Source: Dehalococcoidia bacterium
GTDB taxonomy: Bacteria > Chloroflexota > Dehalococcoidia > Dehalococcoidales > BS750m-G39
DNA: 9,476 nt
Reading direction: 5' to 3'
Assembly (NCBI GenBank): GCA_030615425.1
Contig: JAUWZG010000039.1
Span: forward strand, 1 to 9,476
Shown piece after piece: positions 6,378 to 9,476 of this stretch. How positions within the stretch are numbered: the stretch's first letter is position 1; every line of letters begins with the position of its first letter. The notes beneath the pieces were generated by a model. That model saw nothing but the letters and a program-made list of their open reading frames with translations, was not told the origin of the DNA and made no database searches. A program made the position numbers and the translations under genes.

Positions 6378-6803
6378 TTAGGCTCCGGGCCAGGGACTGC
6401 TAAATTTAACCGAGCTAAATTTCCATTTCCCATTTATCCTGACGTATTCGCAGTCCTGCCGCCCCTGCAACCACCTTACCTCGGGCTCGGCGAAGAAAAG
6501 GTACAGGATCCAGTAGCCTTTTGCCTTATCTCCCTCGACTGTTATAACCGGCTGCCCCACAAAATGCCCGTCCGTCCGCTTTATCATTTTCGCCAGAACA
6601 TTGTGGAACATCTCACTAATTTCCTTTTTGCCTCTACGTACTCCATGGTCCAGGAGGTCTAACGTAGCATCTTCGGCAAAACAATCTAACATATCGTCCC
6701 ACTGAAGGTTACAGAGAAGGTAGACATAATTTATGTGCAGCTTCTTAATCTCCTCGATATCCTCTAATACCTTAACCTTCTTTTCCAGTTCTTCCAGTGT
6801 CAC
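6378..6803 (-). CDS. SnoaL-like / NTF2-fold protein
   Basis: About 141 residues. An N-terminal coiled helix 'LEELEKKVKVLEDIEEIKKLHINYVYLL' leads into 'WDDMLDCFAEDATLDLLDHGVRRGKKEI', then 'HFVGQPVITVEGDKAKGYWILYLFF' and the closing strand 'DCEYVRINGKWKFSSVKF'. This is the standard SnoaL_4-type cone fold seen in small dehydratases, isomerases and hydroxylases of catabolic or polyketide clusters. The frame can begin at TTG 6806 or GTG 6803. AAGGAGG lies 2 nt from the TTG and 5 nt from the GTG, so GTG is preferred. It is the first gene of the SnoaL-SDR-cupin operon, 27 nt before the SDR start. Whether it is catalytic cannot be told. Confidence 0.87.
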   Translation of the reverse strand: MTLEELEKKVKVLEDIEEIKKLHINYVYLLCNLQWDDMLDCFAEDATLDLLDHGVRRGKKEISEMFHNVLAKMIKRTDGHFVGQPVITVEGDKAKGYWILYLFFAEPEVRWLQGRQDCEYVRINGKWKFSSVKFSSPWPGA

Positions 6804-6847
6804 CAAAGCCTCCTTCTGCCGGTTTATCGGTATCTTGCCTACCCGCT

Positions 6848-6876
6848 ATTCTAGTGGCAGCCCACTTGAGTGTCAA
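6848..6876 (-). promoter_or_regulatory. Promoter of the SnoaL-SDR-cupin operon
   Basis: On the minus strand a perfect TTGACA (6876-6871), an exact 17-bp spacer and TAGAAT (6853-6848, one mismatch). The predicted start near 6841 gives a leader of about 38 nt to the GTG at 6803. Its -35 shares base 6871 with the -35 of the opposing promoter. Confidence 0.75.
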
Positions 6877-6894
6877 TCCATATGAGAGTATATT
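6866..6894 (+). promoter_or_regulatory. Promoter of the enolase-superfamily gene
   Basis: TTGAGT (6866-6871, 4 of 6), a 17-bp spacer and TATATT (6889-6894, 5 of 6). The predicted start is near 6901, about 35 nt before the GTG start. It is weaker than the divergent promoter and back to back with it; 6866-6876 reads TTGA-GTG-TCAA, a perfect 4+4 palindrome spanning both -35 boxes and a possible operator. Confidence 0.6.
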
Positions 6895-6935
6895 ATCGTT
6901 ACAATGGAGCAGAATATTTTGTAAGGAGGAGTAAA

Positions 6936-8108
6936 GTGCGTATTGGGAAGATTGAATGTATACCGATTACGGCGAAATTTAGCAAGCCCTTTCCTATGGG
7001 GGGAGGGGTGGAACAGGGTTCTGCCAGTATCATTCTCAAGATTCATACTGATGGGGGTATTGTGGGTGTAGCTGACTCCGGGGGTACGTCTGCCTGGTAC
7101 CGCGGTGAGAGTCAGGACTCAATGATGAGCATCATCAACAATGTATTCGGTCCATCAATTTTGCTGGGCGAAGACCCTTTTAATATAGAGAAAATTGTGG
7201 CACGGATGGATTACGCTGCCAGGGATAATAACCAGGCCAAGGCAACCGTTGACTACGCCTTGCACGATATCGTGGGCAAGGCACTTGGCGTTCCTGTTTA
7301 CCAGCTGCTAGGAGGCCTGACTACAGAAAAAATTCCTTTGGGTTATGTTTTGCCCGGCGCATCGACGGATGAGGTGGTAGCCATAGCTAAGGGGGCGCTT
7401 CAGGCCGGCTTTCGCGTACTTAAGCTCAAAGTAGGGGCTGGCAAAGAGGAGGATGATATTGAAAATGTGCGAGCGCTGAGAGAAACTGCCGGCGATGAGA
7501 TACAGATATTCATTGATGCTAATGGCAGCTGGCACTATTATCAGGCCTTAATGATTCTAAAAAAATTAGAGAAATATGATTTGGCTATGGTGGAACAGCC
7601 CGTCCCCTGGTGGGATATTGATGGCATGGCACGCCTGCGCAGCAAAATCGGGATACCGGTTTTCGCTGATGAGTCGGCTCAAGAGCTTAAACATTTGCTT
7701 GAAATCGTTCAGAAGAACGCTGCTGATGGTTTTTTCATTAAGATACCGAAGGCAGGCGGATTATTAAAGTCTCAAAAATGGGTCTCTATTGCCAAGGCTG
7801 CTGGTTTGCCAGTGGTCTGTGGTTGCATGATGGGTTCGGGACTTGAGGCTGCTGCTTATACTCACCTGCTTGTGTCTGACGAATGGATGTCCAAGATGGT
7901 GCACGAAAATCTCGGCCCCCTGCACATTCATGACGTCTTTGATACAGTAAGTACTCCCATCAAGAACGATGTAGCCTTGAATGTTCCCAGATATGAGAAT
8001 GGTTTTCTCTACCCAACCCATGGCCCGGGTATCGGGGTTGAACTCAACGAACCGATAATACGTCAGCTCATCACTCCGGGCAAGAGTCCAACAGTAATCG
8101 GCAAATAG
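6936..8108 (+). CDS. Mandelate racemase/muconate lactonizing enzyme family protein (enolase superfamily)
   Basis: 390 residues from GTG 6936, chosen because AAGGAGG (6923-6929) lies 6 nt upstream; an earlier in-frame GTG at 6870 lies inside the promoter. There is an N-terminal capping domain (~1-125, 'ATVDYALHDIVGKALGVPVYQLLGG' at its end), then the barrel. The catalytic K-x-K is in 'LKLKVG' (K163/K165). Metal ligands are D194 ('IDANG'), E220 ('VEQP') and D245 ('ADES'), and the opposite-face lysine is in 'IKIPKAGG' (K269). This is the MLE-type arrangement; it abstracts a proton alpha to a carboxylate, so racemisation, epimerisation, cycloisomerisation or dehydration are all possible. The C-terminus ends with the Gly-rich loop 'YPTHGPGIGVEL'. 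It diverges from the SnoaL-SDR-cupin operon and probably shares its pathway. No terminator is evident after it. Confidence 0.93.
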   Translation: MRIGKIECIPITAKFSKPFPMGGGVEQGSASIILKIHTDGGIVGVADSGGTSAWYRGESQDSMMSIINNVFGPSILLGEDPFNIEKIVARMDYAARDNNQAKATVDYALHDIVGKALGVPVYQLLGGLTTEKIPLGYVLPGASTDEVVAIAKGALQAGFRVLKLKVGAGKEEDDIENVRALRETAGDEIQIFIDANGSWHYYQALMILKKLEKYDLAMVEQPVPWWDIDGMARLRSKIGIPVFADESAQELKHLLEIVQKNAADGFFIKIPKAGGLLKSQKWVSIAKAAGLPVVCGCMMGSGLEAAAYTHLLVSDEWMSKMVHENLGPLHIHDVFDTVSTPIKNDVALNVPRYENGFLYPTHGPGIGVELNEPIIRQLITPGKSPTVIGK

Positions 8109-8143
8109 GCAGAGGAATAGAGACCTTTTCGCAACAAGCTAAG

Positions 8144-8173
8144 TTGCACACCCGTGGTGCTAATTGCTACAAT
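8144..8173 (+). promoter_or_regulatory. Possible tRNA-Arg promoter
   Basis: TACAAT at 8168-8173 preceded by TGC (8165-8167) looks like an extended -10; TTGCAC (8144-8149, 3 of 6) with an 18-bp spacer is a poor -35. The start would lie about 90 nt before tRNA-Arg. No better promoter was seen closer to the tRNA. The rest of 8109-8268 shows only short weak hairpins. Confidence 0.3.
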
Positions 8174-8268
8174 TACCTTTGGTGAGAGCTAAGGAACTAG
8201 ATGGTCAGATTAAAAGTCAGTTCAAAAGTTCTACCTATTGTTACCTCAGCTCCACCAATGATTAATAA

Positions 8269-8345
8269 GCCCCTGTAGCTCAGATGGATAGAGCAGCGGT
8301 TTCCTAAACCGCGTGTCGCGCGTTCGAGTCGCGCCAGGGGTACCA
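8269..8345 (+). tRNA. tRNA-Arg (anticodon CCT), CCA encoded
   Basis: Acceptor GCCCCTG pairs with CAGGGGT (G1-U72 wobble), D arm GCTC/GAGC, anticodon stem GCGGT/ACCGC with loop TTCCTAA (anticodon CCT, codon AGG), a 5-nt variable loop, T arm GCGCG-TTCGAGT-CGCGC, discriminator A at 8342 and CCA at 8343-8345. The encoded CCA contrasts with the tRNA-Ala of this window, which lacks it. Confidence 0.97.
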
Positions 8346-8364
8346 CACAAGATTTAGATTAAGG

Positions 8365-8404
8365 ACTGCGTGGCTTGCACAAGGTGTAGGACACGCAGTT
8401 TTTT
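8365..8404 (+). terminator. Intrinsic terminator of tRNA-Arg
   Basis: Outer stem ACTGCGTG (8365-8372) with CACGCAGT (8392-8399), a g/a mismatch, then an inner stem CTTGCAC with GTGTAGG (two G-U pairs) and a 3-nt loop, followed by six T (8399-8404). It lies 20 nt after the CCA end. Confidence 0.85.
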
Positions 8405-8569
8405 ATGCCACGCAGAAACTGCGTGTCGGTTCCATATCAACGAGGAGAAAGCCATTATCAATCGAGAGAGACACGGCCTGCGGAGACGGCACCAGTCAGG
8501 CCAACCCCGGAGTCACTGGAGACCAAAGTCCAGCAGCTGGAGAGCCGAGTGGAGGCCCAGAAGCAATGA
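8405..8569 (+). CDS. Possible small coiled-coil peptide, start uncertain
   Basis: This frame is open from 8390, and candidate starts are ATG 8405 (54 residues) and GTG 8423 (48 residues). Neither has a Shine-Dalgarno, and both lie in the repeat/terminator hairpins, so the N-terminus is unresolved. The C-terminal part, 'PTPESLETKVQQLESRVEAQ', has a clear heptad pattern (L, V, L, V spaced 3-4) typical of a short coiled coil, preceded by a Pro-rich stretch. Its TGA overlaps the ATG of the zinc-ribbon gene as ATGA, which is the best argument that it is real. No family was recognised. It could be spurious, because the other two frames are also open over much of this stretch. Confidence 0.4.
   Translation: MPRRNCVSVPYQRGESHYQSRETRPAETAPVRPTPESLETKVQQLESRVEAQKQ
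8409..8425. repeat. Second copy of the terminator half-sites
   Basis: CACGCAG (8409-8415), loop AAA, CTGCGTG (8419-8425) form a 7-bp hairpin with the same half-sites as the terminator just upstream. No T-run follows. The four half-sites (8365, 8392, 8409, 8418) can pair in alternative ways. Confidence 0.7.
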
Positions 8570-8730
8570 AAGCAGAGCTGGAGGACGTAGAAACCCACAT
8601 TAATGGCACTCCCGCCCTTGGTCTTAAGCACCGTTTTGAATGCAGTTGCGGTGCGTCTGGTTTTATCGCCCTGCGCATCCAGTGCACGAAATGCGGGAGG
8701 GAAACCTGGTGGGGCTGGTTCCCAGAGTAA
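8566..8730 (+). CDS. 54-residue zinc-ribbon protein
   Basis: ATG 8566 with GGAGG at 8551-8555 (10-nt spacer). The protein has an acidic N-terminal helix (MKAELEDVETHI) and then a compact zinc ribbon: C26-S-C28 in 'HRFECSCGASGF' and C40-T-K-C43 in 'IQCTKCGRETWWGWF', i.e. CxC-x11-CxxC. The Trp-rich end follows the second knuckle directly. Tetracysteine spacing, aromatic positions and the ATGA overlap with the preceding frame support coding. The family was not recognised; such mini zinc ribbons often bind nucleic acid or act as small partners of other proteins, but nothing here specifies a role. No terminator follows directly; 8731-8847 shows no gene. Confidence 0.75.
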   Translation: MKAELEDVETHINGTPALGLKHRFECSCGASGFIALRIQCTKCGRETWWGWFPE

Positions 8731-8847
8731 GCATTCCCGCTGGTCAAAACTGGGGTATGTCAATGGTGCAGTGCCTAGGTAAGCAATAGTAATAGCCCAG
8801 AAGTACTAAATCGAGGGGAAAAGTGAGGAAAAGTTAGGCTGGATGCC

Positions 8848-8876
8848 TTGACATGTGCTGCTTGGTAAACTATTAT
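8848..8876 (+). promoter_or_regulatory. Strong sigma-70 promoter
   Basis: Perfect TTGACA (8848-8853), an exact 17-bp spacer and TATTAT (8871-8876, one mismatch). The start is expected near 8883. It points at a foldable RNA and then the deoxyribosyltransferase-family gene. Confidence 0.8.
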
Positions 8877-8882
8877 ATTGCC

Positions 8883-9009
8883 CTCAGAAGAATAAATAGT
8901 GACGTTAGCGTAAGAATGCCTGGGGGGGCGATGAAGCATTAGTCGTAGGTATGGTCACTTGACTGGTGCCGAGCCAATAGTGAAACCGACCCAGTGGGGT
9001 CGGTTTTTT
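8883..9009 (+). ncRNA. Candidate structured leader RNA or independent small RNA
   Basis: About 125 nt between the predicted start and an intrinsic terminator, with no convincing ORF. A 6-bp long-range stem AGTGAC (8898-8903) / GTCACT (8954-8959) encloses a 5-bp hairpin AATGC (8915-8919) / GCATT (8936-8940) whose loop carries a run of seven G. A second AGTG (8979-8982) could compete for CACT, next to the terminator. It matches no riboswitch class I can name. The terminator lies just before the Shine-Dalgarno of the next gene, so it may act as an attenuating leader; an independent sRNA is the alternative. Confidence 0.5.
8985..9009 (+). terminator. Intrinsic terminator before the deoxyribosyltransferase-family gene
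   Basis: ACCGACCC (8985-8992), loop AGTG, GGGTCGGT (8997-9004), a perfect 8-bp GC-rich stem running into six T (9004-9009). It ends only 6 nt before the GGAGG of the following gene. Confidence 0.9.
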
Positions 9010-9029
9010 GTTTGCGGAGGCTTACGGAG

Positions 9030-9476
9030 TTGGAAAGTAGAGTATATCTTGCTTGTGGCTGGCTTACCAAAGACCAGAGAAAATCATTGCAGGATGCGAG
9101 GGAAGTGTTAACCAAACTCAATATTCCTAATTATGCTACCTATTATAATGGCATCGTCCTGGAAAAGGATTCTCCGCCTAAACGCCAGGGAAAGGCATTC
9201 AGAATGAATTTGGGGGAATTGCATTATTGCCAGGTCATGGTGGCGGTGATAGATGATTTTAACCCTGGCACTATGTGGGAAATGGGGCGTTTTTATCCCA
9301 AGCCGGTTATTGCCTATACCTCGATGCCCAATAGGGGGCTGAATGTAATGCTGGCTGAGTCTGTCTATGCCTTTGCCAACGGCAAAAAGGAGCTAACCGA
9401 AATACTCTCCCAGCTTGATGAGTTAATTTTACATCCATCGAAATTTACCGAATCACTTAGATTAAAGGTTAAAACA
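9030..9476 (+). CDS. Nucleoside 2-deoxyribosyltransferase-family protein, cut by window end
   Basis: 149 residues are visible, with no stop before the edge. The start TTG 9030 is chosen from GGAGG at 9016-9020 (9-nt spacer) and because the conserved first strand 'RVYLACGWLT' begins right after it. Family features are the start strand V-Y-L-A, the strand 'CQVMVAVIDDFNPGTMWEMG' with D75/D76 and the likely nucleophile E84, then 'KPVIAY' and 'NVMLAES' (N105-V-M107, a loop that completes the neighbouring active site in family members). Such enzymes cleave or swap the N-glycosidic bond of deoxynucleosides or nucleotides in salvage; related domains also occur in nucleotide-modifying systems. The TTG start implies modest translation, and a terminator directly upstream implies attenuation or low read-through from the promoter at 8848. 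Confidence 0.85.
   Translation, partial: MESRVYLACGWLTKDQRKSLQDAREVLTKLNIPNYATYYNGIVLEKDSPPKRQGKAFRMNLGELHYCQVMVAVIDDFNPGTMWEMGRFYPKPVIAYTSMPNRGLNVMLAESVYAFANGKKELTEILSQLDELILHPSKFTESLRLKVKT

Noticed and set aside
5730..6662. 310-codon plus-strand open frame
   Set aside because: It lies antisense to the SDR and SnoaL-like genes, both of which have clear family motifs and ribosome sites; the product has no recognisable domain and is rich in His/Pro/Arg typical of a shadow frame.
6870..6935. Longer start for the enolase-superfamily gene at GTG 6870
   Set aside because: The extra 22 codons overlap the -35/-10 boxes and are unlike the family; AAGGAGG sits 6 nt before GTG 6936.
8370..8603. 77-codon plus-strand frame after tRNA-Arg
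   Set aside because: It starts inside the terminator stem, is Arg/His/Ser-rich without any motif, and competes with the better-supported overlapping coiled-coil and zinc-ribbon frames.
8458..8763. Minus-strand open frames of 101 and 83 codons
   Set aside because: They are antisense to the zinc-ribbon gene, with no ribosome site or domain.
8731..8847. Search for a gene between the zinc ribbon and the strong promoter
   Set aside because: Only tiny frames without ribosome sites were seen; nothing supportable.

Overview
The window looks like an ordinary bacterial chromosome segment of about 50% GC. It has housekeeping genes on the left, an accessory metabolic block in the middle, and tRNA genes with small or regulatory features on the right. 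Gene content fits an uncultured Chloroflexota (Dehalococcoidia-type) organism: GatB, SecG, a UbiA prenyltransferase, a B12-binding radical SAM protein, and an SDR/SnoaL/cupin/enolase-superfamily set. No marker settles the taxonomy, so this assignment is inference.

Region 1 (1-4920). A UPF0145 gene, missing only the first base of its start codon, runs into a minus-strand operon and abuts it stop to stop. In transcription order the operon is gatB, secG, a 42-residue B-box-like mini-protein, a UbiA prenyltransferase and a B12-binding radical SAM protein. Spacings are 1, 32, -3 and 4 nt. A near-consensus promoter starts gatB mRNA within a few bases of its ATG, so the message is probably leaderless. 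Its -35 box overlaps the promoter region of a divergent tRNA-Ala(CGC).

Region 2 (4921-8108). Between tRNA-Ala and tRNA-Arg lies a catabolic-looking divergon. One arm (minus) is SnoaL-like, SDR, cupin and then a 40-residue fragment of a second SDR. The other arm (plus) is a mandelate racemase/muconate lactonizing (enolase superfamily) enzyme. Both arms start from back-to-back promoters whose -35 boxes together form the palindrome TTGA-N3-TCAA. The intact SDR gets its stop codon from a 22-bp element repeated 34 bp further on, and it lacks the usual C-terminal Gly-Gly tail. The substrate cannot be read from the sequence; a small organic acid or aromatic-derived compound is only a guess.

Region 3 (8109-9476). 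tRNA-Arg(CCT), with encoded CCA, is followed by an intrinsic terminator whose half-sites recur just downstream. Then come two very short genes that overlap by ATGA: a coiled-coil peptide and a CxC/CxxC zinc-ribbon protein. A strong promoter (TTGACA-N17-TATTAT) next drives about 125 nt of foldable RNA ending in a textbook intrinsic terminator. That terminator sits 6 nt before the Shine-Dalgarno of a nucleoside 2-deoxyribosyltransferase-family gene, which runs off the right edge. This promoter/structured RNA/terminator unit is the best candidate for something undescribed, either an attenuating leader (riboswitch-like) or an independent small RNA.
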